DNA of 64,000 nt, taken from assembly GCA_023974075.1 (NCBI GenBank), contig CM043790.1:23483126-23547125 (forward strand), given 5' to 3'. Made by a program: the position numbers and the translations under genes. Positions 1 through 10,633 of the stretch are shown here, piece by piece. The stretch comes from Chaenocephalus aceratus. Its lineage: Eukaryota; Chordata; Actinopteri; Perciformes; Channichthyidae. The stretch's first letter is position 1, and every line of letters begins with the position of its first letter. The notes under the pieces are model-generated. The model was given only the letters and a program-made list of their open reading frames with translations, ran no database searches and was not told the DNA's origin.

Positions 1-882
1 TTACATTTGATTGAGTGTTAGTTAATTTAGTATTTGGAGAGTCAACAAAATATTTAACGTTTTATTTTAGGAACATTATTTGGACAAGATGCCCCCAAAA
101 CAGCTAAAAGCGGACAGGCTAGCAACGAGGAGGCTACAGCTACTAGCAAGAGCAGTGTGGACGCTAGCATGCTACAGGCATTCCGTGAGATTGTCAAGGA
201 AGTTATTCAAGAAGAGAATAACTGTCTCCGTGAAGAGATTAAACGGGCCATCTCTCCGCTAAAAATCGCTCTGGATGAATGCCATGACAAACTACGTGCC
301 CACGAAGAAGGGCTGAACAGCTTTGATGCCCGCTTGCAGGCAATGGAGACGCGTTACGCTAACCTGAACAGTGACTACAAGAAGCTACAGGAGAAGACGG
401 ATGACTTGGAAAACGATGCAATTTACGTATCATAGGAGTGCCAGAGGTTTTGGAGAAGGGAAACCCTACACAGTTTATCGCCGGACTCCTACACGAGGTT
501 CTCGGAGGTCCTAACGGCTTAGAGCAGCCCCCGATCCTGGACAGGGCTCATCGGGCTACAGCTAAGGTTCCTCGAGAGGGGGACAGACCGCGCCCGTTCA
601 TCCTTCGGGTTCATTACTTTCAGGAGAAGGAGCGGATTCAGCGCCTGGCCAGGCAGAAGGGACGGCTGGAGTTCCAACGAAAACAGATCCTCATCTTCCC
701 AGACTACAGCGCCGACCTGAGCAGACGCAGAGCGGCATTCAGCGAAGTGAAAGAACTCCTGCGTAAAGAAGAGGGTGTCCGGTACGGTCTCCTGTATCCA
801 GCTCGTCTTCGGATCTCCTTTAACGGGCAGACGAAGATGTTTGAAAACCCGCAAGCGGCAAAGGACTTTGTCATGGCCAAGT

Positions 883-1022
883 ACCGTGGTAAATTTGGTT
901 TTATATTGGACGTTGGATATTCGACACATTCGAAAAATCTATTTAACACTGGCTTCGATGGGCGATTTTTTGTCAAACCAACTTCGATGTGTTAATACAA
1001 GGCCCGCCTATATAACACAAAG
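883..1022 (+). repeat. Left terminal inverted repeat of the foldback-like element
   Basis: About 140 bp, from accgtggtaaatttgg to the first acacaaagctt motif. It matches the reverse complement of 2630-2769 almost perfectly. It overlaps the apparent C-terminal extension of the L1 ORF1 frame, which is therefore transposon sequence and not L1 protein. Confidence 0.85.
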
Positions 1023-1905
1023 CTTTTTTTTTCAAAAAACCCACCTTTTGATTTTATACTATTTTTTTTTTGTGTTAAAAAATCCTATAAATCTATTATG
1101 CGGCTTGGCCTTTTCACCTACACATGTCATAACACATCTGATGAACTCAGCTAACTGCCCTACACTTAACACAAAGCTTTTTTTTTTTCAAAAAACCCAC
1201 CTTTTGATTTTATACTATTTTTGTAATGTTAAAACATGCTATAAATCTATTATGCGGCTTGGCCTTTTCACCTACACATGTCAAAACACATCTGATGAAC
1301 TCAGCTAACTGCCCTACACTTAACACAAAGCTTTTTTTTCAAAAAACCCACCTTTTAATTTTATACTATTTTTTTAATGTTAAAAAATGCTATAAATCTA
1401 TTATGCGGCTTGACCTTTTCACCTACCCATGTCAAAACACATCTGATGAACTCAGCTAACTGCCCTACACTTAACACAAAGCTTTTTTTTTCAAAAAACC
1501 CACCTTTTGATTTTATACTATTTTTTTAATGTTAAAAAATGCTATAAATCTATTATGCGGCTTGGCCTTTTCACCTACACATGTCATAACACATCTGATG
1601 AACTCAGCTAACTGCCCTACACTTAACACAAAGCTTTTTTTCAAAAAACCCACCTTTTCATTTTATACTATTTTTTTAATGTTAAAAAATGCTATAAATC
1701 TATTATGCGGCTTGACCTTTTCACCTACCCATGTGAAAACACATCTGATGAACTCAGCTAACTGCCCTACACTTAACACAAAGCTTTTTTTTCAAAAAAC
1801 CCACCTTTTGATTTTATATTATTTTTTTTTTGTTAAAAAATGCTATAAATCTATTATGCGGCTTGGCCTTTTCACCTACACATGTCAAAACACATCTGAT
1901 GAACA
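1023..1905 (+). repeat. Tandem array of six ~150-bp units (left arm of foldback-like element)
   Basis: Successive units begin with acacaaagctttttt at about 1017, 1169, 1322, 1474, 1625 and 1774, giving a period near 150 bp. Each unit has a T-run, an AT-rich stretch (ttttatactattttt), a conserved ctattatgcggctt segment and the tail aactcagctaactgccctac. Units differ by a few substitutions and by poly-T length. Short reading frames across the array are products of the repetition and do not look like genes. Confidence 0.9.
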
Positions 1906-2278
1906 AAGAAAAGTACCCTCTGCATGAGAAAAAGCAAACACTCTGATTGTTAAAATGTTCCTCATCATCAAAATTGATAACAGTTCTTTGTTTTTGTCTT
2001 TTTGACCATGTTGCAATATAGGACATATACAGTGTTTTCAACTGTCAGTTAAAAATATCCTCTTGCCTACTATTTCTGAAGTCCTTATATTATATGGAAG
2101 GGATTTAGTAATATCGGAATTATTGTCGTCCTGAGGTGCCTTTCTGTTGGCATATCCTTGAAAATGCTTAAATAATAATTAAAAAAAGTAACTTTCATTA
2201 CTATTGCCTGTGTCAACCTTTGGTTGTTTTATGTGAAGATGTATATTTAGCTATTGTAAGTCATTTAAAGAATAGTAT

Positions 2279-2629
2279 AATTAAAAAAATAGTATAAAAT
2301 CAAAAGGTGGGTTTTTTGAAAAAAAAAAGCTTTGTGTTAAGTGTAGGGCAGTTAGCTGAGTTCATCAGATGTGTTTTGACATGGGTAGGTGAAAATGTCA
2401 AGCCGCATAATAGATTTATAGCATTTTTTAACATTAAAAAAATAGTATAAAATTAAAAGGTGGGTTTTTTGAAAAAAAAGCTTTGTGTTAAGTGTAGGGC
2501 AGTTAGCTGAGTTCATCAGATGTGTTTTGACATGGGTAGGTGAAAAGGTCAAGCCACATAATAGATTTATAGGATTTTTTAACACAAAAAAAATAGTATA
2601 AAATCAAAAGGTGGGTTTTTTGAAAAAAG
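2279..2629 (-). repeat. Inverted tandem array, two to three ~150-bp units (right arm)
   Basis: The same units as in the left array but reverse-complemented (ctttgtgttaagtgtagggc, aagccgcataatagattt). The array is shorter than the left one, so the two arms are asymmetric. The centre of the element, about 1906-2278, is unique sequence. Confidence 0.88.
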
Positions 2630-2769
2630 CTTTGTGTTATATAGGCGGGCCTTGTATTAACACATCGAAGTTGGTTTGACAAAAAATCGTCCATCGAAGC
2701 CAGTGTTAAATAGATTTTTCGAATGTGTCGAATATCCAACGTCCAATATAAAACCAAATTTACCACGGT
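2630..2769 (-). repeat. Right terminal inverted repeat of the foldback-like element
   Basis: Reverse complement of the left terminal repeat at 883-1022, ending ...taccacggt directly before the second copy of the 9-bp target duplication. Confidence 0.85.
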
Positions 2770-2792
2770 TGGCCAAGTTCCGACCAGCGTGA

Positions 2793-3706
2793 ATGTGAGT
2801 TGGAGAGAAGGGAAAAAAGAAGCTAATTCGAAACTACTCACTAATTATTTCAAGGACCTTATTAACGGTCCTCTCAATTGATTCAGCTGAAGCCTAAGCC
2901 CGACGTGAGTCTGTTTACTTATTGGAAACGTTGTAAAGCAGCGACCCGCATTAACGTTTAGTTGTCACATTATTTCCATTCATTGGATTGGATTTAATTA
3001 CCGGTGTACATTTTTTATTTTTATTCTTTAAAGTGAGGTACGCTTTTGATTTCACCCATGTTCTAAAATTCAGTTATTTGGTGTTATATAGGGCATACTT
3101 GTGGAACTGGTTGCCGGGTTATCTGTTAGCTCTTTTGCTAAAGCTCCTTTTGTCAACAAACCGACGTCACAGGGTTAAAGGGCAGGTCTCGCTGTAGTGT
3201 GCTCGCTTTTGTTCACCGGGTGGTCCGGGTAACCACGTTGCAAGTCCACAGTTGTTTTACACTGTAATCGCAAGGTATGGCTGTGATTTAAAGGTGTCCT
3301 TTTTATTTGTATTGTTATTTTCACCTACATTTGCTGATGTTTTTGTTTTTGTTCTCTCCGTTTTGTTGACTCTCTTTATTAGTGTATTGCATGAATATAG
3401 TCATTGGTTTAGCCTAAGGATTATAGTTCAAACACATTATTAATAAAGGGACAGTGTTTGAGGTTAGGAGTGTGTATTGATCTCAGGGAAAGCTACGAAG
3501 CTTTGGGAGTCTTGTGTCGTTTCTCTAAAGAGGGTGATACTGAGGATAATGGGGAGGGTGGGGTTGATGTTTTTACTTTTTGTTTTTTTTCTGTCTGTTT
3601 TTACTTGGTCTCTGTTTGTTGTATTAAGGTTGACTATAGTTGCGATGCTAATTCAAATGTATCACCAAAAGTACCACGTTATTCTTCATATTTCCCCCTC
3701 CGGTAA
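2793..3706 (+). other. L1 inter-ORF spacer
   Basis: About 0.9 kb between the ORF1 stop (2790-2792) and the ORF2 start. Several short open frames (for example 2988-3197 and 3458-3706) have no recognisable domains and look like chance. The last of these overlaps the start of ORF2 by a few bases. Confidence 0.6.
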
Positions 3707-6700
3707 ATGTTGATGGCAGTTCCTACTTCCTCAACTTTAAGAAAGGGTAGATGCAATATTAATCTTATCAGCTGGAATGTTAGAGGACTTAATCACCCAA
3801 CCAAGCATAACAAAGTATTCTCCCATCTCTCACAACTCAAAGTGAACATTGCGTTTCTCCAAGAAACACACCTCAAAATTCAAGATCATCCTAAAATTAA
3901 GAGAGATTGGGTGGGACAAATGTTTCATTCTAAATTTAATAATAAGGTTAGGGGTACTGCGATTCTTGTTTATAAATCAACTCTGTTTGTGGTCTCTGAT
4001 GTAACCGCTGATCCAAGTGGCCGTTATGTAGTTGTGGTGGGCTCATTATTTAACACCCCTCTAATTTTAGCTAATGTGTATGCCCCCAATTGTGATGATA
4101 GTGATTTTTTTCGAACATTTCTTCACTCATTACCTTGTATTGATACTCACCAATTAATACTGGGGGGTGACATGAATACAATCATGAATCCTGCATTAGA
4201 CCGTTCCTCCACAAGAGCCTCGCCAGTCTCAAAGTCCTCTCTAGTTTTACAGTCATATTTGGATACCTATGGGGTTGTTGACGCTTGGCGATTTCTTTTT
4301 CCATCGACTAGGCAATACTCCTTTTTTTCTCCAGTGCATAAAACGTATTCGCGTATTGATTATTTTTTTGTTGACAAAAAGCTATTATCTAATGTCAAAG
4401 CATGCACATATAATAGTATTGTGATATCTGATCATAGTCCTCTGGTTTTAGAGCTCAGTTTCCCAAATCAAAACTCAGTTTATTCATGGAGGTTTAACGC
4501 TCTCTTGCTATCTGATGAGGGATTTGTTCAGTACATTTCGAAGCAGATTGATATTTTTCTCAAAACAAATATAACTACTGATGTTACTTATAGTACCATC
4601 TGGGAAAGTTTGAAGGCGTTCTTAAGGGGCCATATAATTTCTTACTGTTCGTTTACTAAAAAACAAAAACGTTTAATTGAATTAACTGATGCCATAATGA
4701 AATTAGATCATCAACACTCAGCCACTCCTTCTCCAGATCTTTACAAGCAAAGGCTTAATTTACAAACAGAATTTAATCTACTTTCAACTGAACAATCTGA
4801 AAAAATGCTGCTAAAGTCTAGACGATTATGGTATGAGCATGGGGAAAAAGCTTCCAAATTGTTAGCCCACCAGCTACGTAAATCGGAATCTACACATATA
4901 ATCCCTGAAATCAAAACACAATTTGGACATATTACAAAAGAGCCAGAAAAGATAAATGAGAGTTTTCAATACTTCTATTCTAACCTTTATAAATCTGACT
5001 CGTTAAACAAACCTGAGTTATTGGACACATTTTTTGATAAATTGCCAGTTCCGACCATGGACTCGCATAGTAAAGGTAAACTAGAAAATCAAATTACCCT
5101 GGAAGAAATTAAAATGGCCATCAAGTCAATGCAAAGTGGAAAATCTCCAGGCCCAGATGGGTTTTCCGTTGAATTTTTCAAAGCATTTAGTGAGAGCATA
5201 TCTCCACTTTTACGAGAAATGTATATAGAATGCTTTAACTCAAAATGTCTCCCCCCTACACTTGAGCAAGCAACAATCTCACTTCTTTTGAAACCAAATA
5301 AAGACCCACTAGAATGTTCCTCCTACCGCCCAATATCGCTCTTAAATGTTGATTTTAAAATATTGTCAAAAACGCTTGCTCTCAGACTTGAACAGTATCT
5401 GCCCTCGATTATCTCTTCAGACCAAACAGGATTTGTGAAGGGTAGACAGGGCTTTTTCAATTTACGTAGGCTTTTTAATATTATGTATACCCCATCGTCC
5501 CCACTACCTGAGATAGCCTTATCGCTAGATGCTGAAAAAGCATTTGACCGGGTGGAATGGGATTACTTATATTACACCCTCGATAAATTTGGACTGGGCC
5601 AGAATTTTATTTCATGGATAAAACTCCTATATAACTCACCCATGGCTCGGGTTAGGACAAATGCCACGCACTCCCAGTATTTCCCTCTCAATCGTGGGAC
5701 CAGACAAGGATGCCCCTTATCTCCACTTCTATTCGCAATATGTATTGAACCATTAGCAATTAAACTACGAACTGACAACAGAGTTAAAGGAATCCAACGG
5801 GCAAGCAAGGAGCACAAAGTGTCATTATACGCCGATGATCTTTTACTCTACATTTCTGACCCTATAAGCTCTCTTCCCCATGCACTTGCAATTTTTCAGG
5901 ATTTTGGTAGTATCTCAGGTTATAAATTAAATGTAAACAAAAGTGAACTACTCGCCATAAACTCTAAAGCCAGAGGAATTTCATTTGAAACATTTCAATT
6001 TAAGGTAAAAACTGATTACATGACGTATCTGGGCATCAAGGTTACTAATCTGTATAGAAAGTTATTTGAGGAAAATTTCACCCCCCTTCTTGAACGTACT
6101 AAGAAAGATTTTCAGAGATGGTGCAATCTCCCATTATCGCTAATTGGACGCATTAATGTAGTAAAAATGAACACCCTACCTAAATTCTTATATCTGTTTC
6201 AATGTATACCAACTTTTATACCAAAAAAGTATTTTAATACTCTGGACAAATATATTTCTGCATTTATTTGGAATAATAAAACCCCTAGGATTCGTAAAGA
6301 TTTCCTTCAGAGAACAAAACAATCAGGAGGGCTAGCCCTACCCAATTTCCAATTCTATTATTGGGCGGCGAATGTACGGAGTATGCTCTATTGGCTAAGT
6401 GCTCCTTCTACAGAGACACCAGCTTGGATTCTTATTGAATCGGCCTACTGCGGTAGAACTTCATTGCCAGCTTTGCTTGGATCAGCTCTTCCATTGGAAT
6501 TGTATACCTACAAGAGTAATCCATTAGTATATAATTCTCTTAGAATCTGGGTACAGTGTAGGAAACGGTTTGGATTACATATGATGTCCATACGATCACC
6601 GATTTACTCCAACCATATGTTCCCACCCTCTGTGATGGATTCTGCTTTTAAGATCTGGAATAATGGGGGAATACGTAGTTTTGAAGATCTGTATATAAAC

Positions 6701-7528
6701 AAGGTATTTGCCTCATTTAGTCAGTTGACAGAAACATTTTGTATTCCACCCGGCCATCTTTTCAGATATTTCCAAATTCGAAATTTCACACGTAGCAAAT
6801 ACCCGCAGTTTCCAAATAAACCAGCGGGAACAACCTTAGACAGAATTCTTGAAATAAATGTGCATAATAGAGGAGTAATTAGGGTGTTGTATAATGTACT
6901 TTCCTCCCTGCATTCTCCCTCTCTTTCGACAATCAGATCTCAGTGGGAAGATGATCTAGCATTTGAAATAACAGATGATAATTGGCAGTCCATCCTTCAA
7001 AGAGTTCACTCTTCCTCAATTTGTGCCAGACATGGCCTTCTCCAATTCAAGGTATTACACCGCCTTCATTTATCAAAGGAAAAACTAGCAAAGATGTATC
7101 CAGGGGTGGATCCCTTATGCAACAGATGTAAGTCAGTAACAGGGTCCCTCATCCATACTTTCTGGACATGTCCAAATCTTCATAATTATTGGACATCTAT
7201 ATTTGATACGTTTTCTAAGATCTTTAAAGTAAAATATACCCCTTCTCCTCTTACTGCAATATTTGGAGTCGTCCCGGACGACATTGTCCTTTCCAGACAT
7301 TATTCAAACGCTGTTGCTTTTGCTTCCCTAATTGCGAGGCGACTTATATTTATGAGGTGGAAGCAGGAGGTGTCTCCCACTCATGTCCACTGGGTGACAG
7401 AGCTTATGATGTTTCTACACATGGAGAACATAAAGTGTACTTTGGGTGGCTCCACTTGTAAATTCTATAGGACCTGGCAACCATTTTTAACTTATATGGA
7501 AAGTTTGAAACTGCCTACTCTTCCCTAA
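3707..7528 (+). CDS. L1 ORF2: endonuclease / reverse transcriptase, intact 1273 aa
   Basis: Uninterrupted frame from ATG (MLMAVPTSS) to TAA. The APE-type endonuclease lies in about residues 18-255, with SWNVRGLN (22-29), the QETH glutamate motif, GGDMN and the final SDHSPL histidine motif. This domain nicks target DNA for target-primed reverse transcription. The reverse transcriptase fills roughly residues 470-800, with PGPDG, SSYRPISLLN, LDAEKAFDRVEW, GTRQGCPLSP and the catalytic YADD at 708-711. Near the C-terminus is a CCHC motif, C1138-x2-C1141-x8-H1150-x4-C1155, as in vertebrate L1. Length and motif order are those of a complete L1 ORF2. With ORF1 broken, this copy could move only with ORF1 protein from elsewhere. 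The intact frame suggests fairly recent insertion. Confidence 0.93.
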   Translation: MLMAVPTSSTLRKGRCNINLISWNVRGLNHPTKHNKVFSHLSQLKVNIAFLQETHLKIQDHPKIKRDWVGQMFHSKFNNKVRGTAILVYKSTLFVVSDVTADPSGRYVVVVGSLFNTPLILANVYAPNCDDSDFFRTFLHSLPCIDTHQLILGGDMNTIMNPALDRSSTRASPVSKSSLVLQSYLDTYGVVDAWRFLFPSTRQYSFFSPVHKTYSRIDYFFVDKKLLSNVKACTYNSIVISDHSPLVLELSFPNQNSVYSWRFNALLLSDEGFVQYISKQIDIFLKTNITTDVTYSTIWESLKAFLRGHIISYCSFTKKQKRLIELTDAIMKLDHQHSATPSPDLYKQRLNLQTEFNLLSTEQSEKMLLKSRRLWYEHGEKASKLLAHQLRKSESTHIIPEIKTQFGHITKEPEKINESFQYFYSNLYKSDSLNKPELLDTFFDKLPVPTMDSHSKGKLENQITLEEIKMAIKSMQSGKSPGPDGFSVEFFKAFSESISPLLREMYIECFNSKCLPPTLEQATISLLLKPNKDPLECSSYRPISLLNVDFKILSKTLALRLEQYLPSIISSDQTGFVKGRQGFFNLRRLFNIMYTPSSPLPEIALSLDAEKAFDRVEWDYLYYTLDKFGLGQNFISWIKLLYNSPMARVRTNATHSQYFPLNRGTRQGCPLSPLLFAICIEPLAIKLRTDNRVKGIQRASKEHKVSLYADDLLLYISDPISSLPHALAIFQDFGSISGYKLNVNKSELLAINSKARGISFETFQFKVKTDYMTYLGIKVTNLYRKLFEENFTPLLERTKKDFQRWCNLPLSLIGRINVVKMNTLPKFLYLFQCIPTFIPKKYFNTLDKYISAFIWNNKTPRIRKDFLQRTKQSGGLALPNFQFYYWAANVRSMLYWLSAPSTETPAWILIESAYCGRTSLPALLGSALPLELYTYKSNPLVYNSLRIWVQCRKRFGLHMMSIRSPIYSNHMFPPSVMDSAFKIWNNGGIRSFEDLYINKVFASFSQLTETFCIPPGHLFRYFQIRNFTRSKYPQFPNKPAGTTLDRILEINVHNRGVIRVLYNVLSSLHSPSLSTIRSQWEDDLAFEITDDNWQSILQRVHSSSICARHGLLQFKVLHRLHLSKEKLAKMYPGVDPLCNRCKSVTGSLIHTFWTCPNLHNYWTSIFDTFSKIFKVKYTPSPLTAIFGVVPDDIVLSRHYSNAVAFASLIARRLIFMRWKQEVSPTHVHWVTELMMFLHMENIKCTLGGSTCKFYRTWQPFLTYMESLKLPTLP

Positions 7529-7822
7529 CTGATTTATATTTATAAAAAAAACAAAACTGAATTAGAACACAGATTCTCTGTAGTCAACCATGATTAACAT
7601 GTATCTCGACCTTGTCATTTATTTTATTTTTATGTGTGCTGTCTGTACCATCTGTTTGTTTATTATTTCAAAAATATTTTTGTACAATTAATCTTGTCTT
7701 ATTCTGTAGGGGGGTGGGGGGGTTAACAAAAAAAATGGACAACCTGCAATTTTTTGTCACTGAAACTGAATGTGTTGTTTAAGAAAAAGGAAAATAAAGT
7801 TTAAAAAAAACCAAAAAAAAAA
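7529..7822 (+). other. L1 3' UTR and poly(A)-like tail
   Basis: AT-rich stretch with a G run near 7711-7722, then the polyadenylation-type hexamer aataaa near 7792 and an A-rich tail to about 7822. The flank begins acatggctata. Confidence 0.75.
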
Positions 7823-8577
7823 CATGGCTATAAAGGATGGGCATTTCAGTGAGGTTTGAACATGTAAGTGTATTTCACTCGCATGAACTCAATGTGTCTT
7901 CAGGCAGCATGCTGCTAAATACCACTGCACTGTCACCCAAAAATGTTGTGAAAGTTGGTGACCGGCTGACTCTGACATGATTAAGTTGAGCTGATTTATA
8001 TATAACCATTATTCATTGGCCCAAACCACATAATCAAGCTTTGAAGCTGATGTTGTTCCATTACAATTTGCTCATAATTGATTTATTTGTAAACTGCTGA
8101 TGCAGAGGTAGTCTGTAAGCAGTAATTCATGTCCTTTACAGCAGACATTCTGACTCGTCAAGGCAGCAAGGGCCCAGGTGAAAAAAAACACCAATGATGG
8201 CTGCAGGCCATTTAAATCAAATGAAAGAGTCAGTTACAGCTGTGGTATTGTAATGCTTACTCACTGACATACCTTAAACGTGATTAGTTATCGTTAAGCT
8301 TATTGATTACACCTGTGCTGCTTTTACTAGTCAAAATGCCTGTCGCTTATTACGACCTGCAACAGCGTAAAAAGTTCAACCATCGTTTCCTAGGGTTACT
8401 AAAAATGATTGGTTTTTTTACAGCCACTTCAAGGCATTTACAAATTAACTCATTGAGTAAAAACTATTCAGGTTTTTTCCTTAGTCGTGAAAACTGGAGG
8501 AAGTGGTTTTGCAACGCATTAGTTTTCTTGACATCAAAATAGTTATTGCCTATCTGCCTGTTGTTTTTCTGTACATC
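7823..8577. other. No supported feature
   Basis: AT-rich non-coding DNA. A 79-codon frame at 8303-8542 has no recognisable domain or repeat identity. Confidence 0.6.
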
Positions 8578-8853
8578 CAGCTCCATGCTACTTCAAACCC
8601 TTTCTAAACTGGAAAGGGTAATCAATCTCATTCCTCTGCATGTTTTTAAAGCTAGGCTAAATGAAATGCTTGCTGATACAATGGGCACTTGTAAATGTCT
8701 ATAACTATGTATCCTGTAAATATAATGTATAATGTCCTTTATTGTTTTATGTTTCATGTGGAACCTATATGCTGCAGGTCTCCCTTGAAAAAGAGATCTA
8801 TGATCTCAATGGGACCAATCTGGATAAATAAAGGTTTGAAATGAAATGAAACT
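8578..8853 (+). mobile_element. 5'-truncated LINE 3' end (last ~42 codons plus 3' UTR)
   Basis: The frame from about 8578 (SSMLLQTLSKLE...) to the stop near 8702 reads as the extreme C-terminus of a CR1/L2-like ORF2. It is followed by the motif aaagagatctatgatctcaatggg and a tail of gaaatgaaatgaaa. The same 3' UTR motif appears inverted near 54555-54590, next to a longer fragment of the same family. It is a dead 5'-truncated copy. Confidence 0.7.
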
Positions 8854-9244
8854 ATTTATTTTGGGTAATTCACCAAACAATAAGTTGAGAATTATCAGAA
8901 GACTGTAAGGAAGAACAGACAGGTCACACTGTTAGAACAATCTATTCAACAATGAAACTTGTCAGAGTTTTTATATTACTAAATATCCTCAGGACCTACA
9001 GTATGGTCTGTTCCACTTCATCCAAAAATAACTGGCAATTTTGGATTAGAGCCGCATGGTCTGTCCTTATCTTTAGGTTTGTGTTGCAGTATCAGCATTT
9101 CTTTTAAAATGCATTTTTAAATACTATACGGTTTAGAGGTCCCCTATTATACTGTTTTTCATCAATATATTATAGGTCTCAGATATATATACAAAATATG
9201 TCTCTGAAGTGTTTGGCTCCAGATACCAAACAGATCATGCATTA

Positions 9245-10633
9245 GCCGCGTTCACACCGCAGGACTTTCCCTGGTACTTTAGTTCTTTAGTTCCGTTAGT
9301 ACCAATAATGTCGCGTTCACACCGCCGGGACTACTCAGTGCCGGGAACTCTTTTGGAACTCTTTTGGTACTTTTTAGTCCCTGCTAGAGAGGTGGTACGA
9401 ACCTGGTGACAAAAGAGTGCCAATTTCTATTCTATTTCTATTGGCTGGGCGAATTGCAAACCACGCCCCGTTAGACTCTGAATTTGTTTTGTTAGGCAGC
9501 CATTTTTTTCCTCGCTACAAAACCACATCCACACCTGAGCGAGTAGTTTTGTTGTACTTTAAAGCAGTTATGACCACACGTACTACAACACCGGAGCGGT
9601 GGAATGATGAGGAAGTGTCGGCGCTTCTGGCAATTTACTCCAAGGACGGGATGCAGCAGCTTCTACAGAAAGCCGTTCCCAACTCCAAATGTTTTGAGCG
9701 ATGTTCGCTACTTGAGCTGGGAATCGTGCACAGTGCACACGGATGCCGGGTAAAAATAAAGAAACTCAGGCAGGACTATAAAAAAATTAAAGACCACAAT
9801 AATAAGAGTGGTAACGATTTTCTATTGTTATTATATATATATATATGTTTTTTAATACTGACACCTAACTTGCACTAAGGTGTGTCTGCTGCTATATATA
9901 TTGCCACTGTTACATTGTTTTGAAACTACTTACACTTTATTTTACATTTCACACTGTTATTTAACTTCAATTTACATGCATACGACACACCTGGAACAGC
10001 ATGATGCCGTTATTGTTATGTCTTGACTGTGCAATAAAACAAACAAACTGGCGAAGCTTTATTTATTGTGTCCCACCCCAAATTTGCAGAATAGAAGAAT
10101 GTGAGAGCAGACAGGTGGTTGAATTTATCAGAAACACAAGTCTTACACACATAAACACAAGTAATTGATCATGTCATGTGTTTTAGATAAATAAGGGAAA
10201 AACACCAAACAAGGGTTGATGTCCTTTTCCAAAATCAGCCTGAGGGGGTAATATATAATAAATACATAAAGATAAAGTCCATTGTTATAATGGGGTATTT
10301 TATTTGTAAATTACCCTTATGAACTCCATCATGTCTGAGGTCGGAAAGTAAACAAACGCCTCATACAGCGGATGGGCTTTATACCCCCTCCCCCCCGTGT
10401 AGTTCTTCTTCTCTCGTTTTTTTGTTGTACTCGCCGTGAAGTGGTTTTGCGGCCTGCCAGTAAACCCAGAGAAGAAGAAGACGAAGTGACGTCAGCGTAA
10501 TCGTGCCTCAGGGAAAGTACTGCGGTGTGAATGCGATTGGCACTAGCCCCCTGGCGGATTTAGTGCCGTGGTACTTTAGTGGTACTTTAGTGCCGGCACT
10601 AAAGTACCGCAAGTCCTGCGGTGTGAAAGCGGC
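9245..10633 (+). mobile_element. DNA transposon carrying a Myb/SANT-like protein gene
   Basis: The ends are short inverted repeats: gccgcgttcacaccgcagga at the left, and at the right its near-inverse (tcctgcggtgtgaaagcggc). Inside each end are further gtactttag-rich inverted segments. It encodes a Myb/SANT-like protein (9570-9878). That pairing is characteristic of PIF/Harbinger elements, where a separate Myb-like protein partners the transposase. No transposase is present, so this is a deletion derivative. Flanking bases suggest a TA or TTA-like target but not an exact 3-bp duplication. Confidence 0.65.
9570..9878 (+). CDS. Myb/SANT-like DNA-binding protein of a transposon
   Basis: Starts MTTRTTTPERWNDEEV at ATG 9570. 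The next ~75 residues fit a Myb/SANT-like trihelix domain: a tryptophan in the first helix (RWNDEEVSALLAIY), a middle helix around LLQKAV, and a basic last helix (CRVKIKKLRQDYKKIKDHNN). Such proteins bind transposon ends and recruit the Harbinger-type transposase. The frame then runs into low-complexity leucine/isoleucine residues from an AT repeat. A possible splice donor (gtaacg) near 9813 suggests the real first exon ends there. Probably a remnant of a two-gene element. Confidence 0.6.
   Translation: MTTRTTTPERWNDEEVSALLAIYSKDGMQQLLQKAVPNSKCFERCSLLELGIVHSAHGCRVKIKKLRQDYKKIKDHNNKSGNDFLLLLYIYICFLILTPNLH

Larger units (their letters stand above)
883..2769. mobile_element. Foldback-like DNA transposon with long TIRs and 9-bp target duplication
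   Basis: The two ends are inverted copies of each other over about 140 bp, starting accgtggtaaatttgg, with about one mismatch (g/a). The element is flanked by a perfect 9-bp direct repeat, tggccaagt, at 874-882 and 2770-2778, and it sits inside L1 ORF1. Inside each TIR lies an array of about 150-bp units: six on the left and two to three on the right in inverted orientation. A unique centre of about 370 bp separates them. I see no transposase, so it is non-autonomous. A 9-bp duplication is typical of Mutator-like elements, but the superfamily is not settled. Long arrayed TIRs recall foldback elements. Confidence 0.85.
89..2792 (+). pseudogene. L1 ORF1 (RNA-binding chaperone), frameshifted and split by a transposon
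   Basis: ORF1 proteins of L1 elements coat the element RNA as coiled-coil trimers. The likely ATG is at 89. An extra base in the C/A run near 91-100 shifts the frame, so the coiled-coil part is read in another frame (97-435; heptad-rich, ending KLQEKTDDLEN). A second lesion near 415-430 removes the expected RSRR-like segment. The RNA-binding core continues in the third frame from about 424 (NLRIIGVPE) to VMAK at 870-881. There the nested transposon interrupts it. After that element the same frame resumes at 2778 with FRPA and stops at 2790-2792. Removing the insertion and one copy of the 9-bp duplication restores the original C-terminus, which shows the insertion site precisely. The gene is non-functional. 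Confidence 0.85.
1..7822 (+). mobile_element. L1-clade non-LTR retrotransposon, near full length, with nested insertion
   Basis: A fish L1-type LINE in + orientation. It shows a 5' part that may begin before the window, ORF1 (frameshifted), an inter-ORF spacer of about 0.9 kb, a complete ORF2, a short 3' UTR and an A-rich tail ending near 7822. A separate DNA transposon occupies 883-2769 and splits ORF1, so the L1 itself is about 5.9 kb. The L1 assignment rests on the coiled-coil ORF1 with its RNA-binding core, the apurinic-type endonuclease at the N-terminus of ORF2, the YADD reverse transcriptase and the C-terminal CCHC motif. No 5' target-site duplication can be seen because the 5' end is at or beyond the window edge. 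Confidence 0.9.

Noticed and set aside
1226..1927. Several 70-130-codon frames with similar proteins (NLLCGLAFSPTHV)
   Set aside because: They repeat because the DNA is a tandem array of non-coding 150-bp units. Frames shift with poly-T length.
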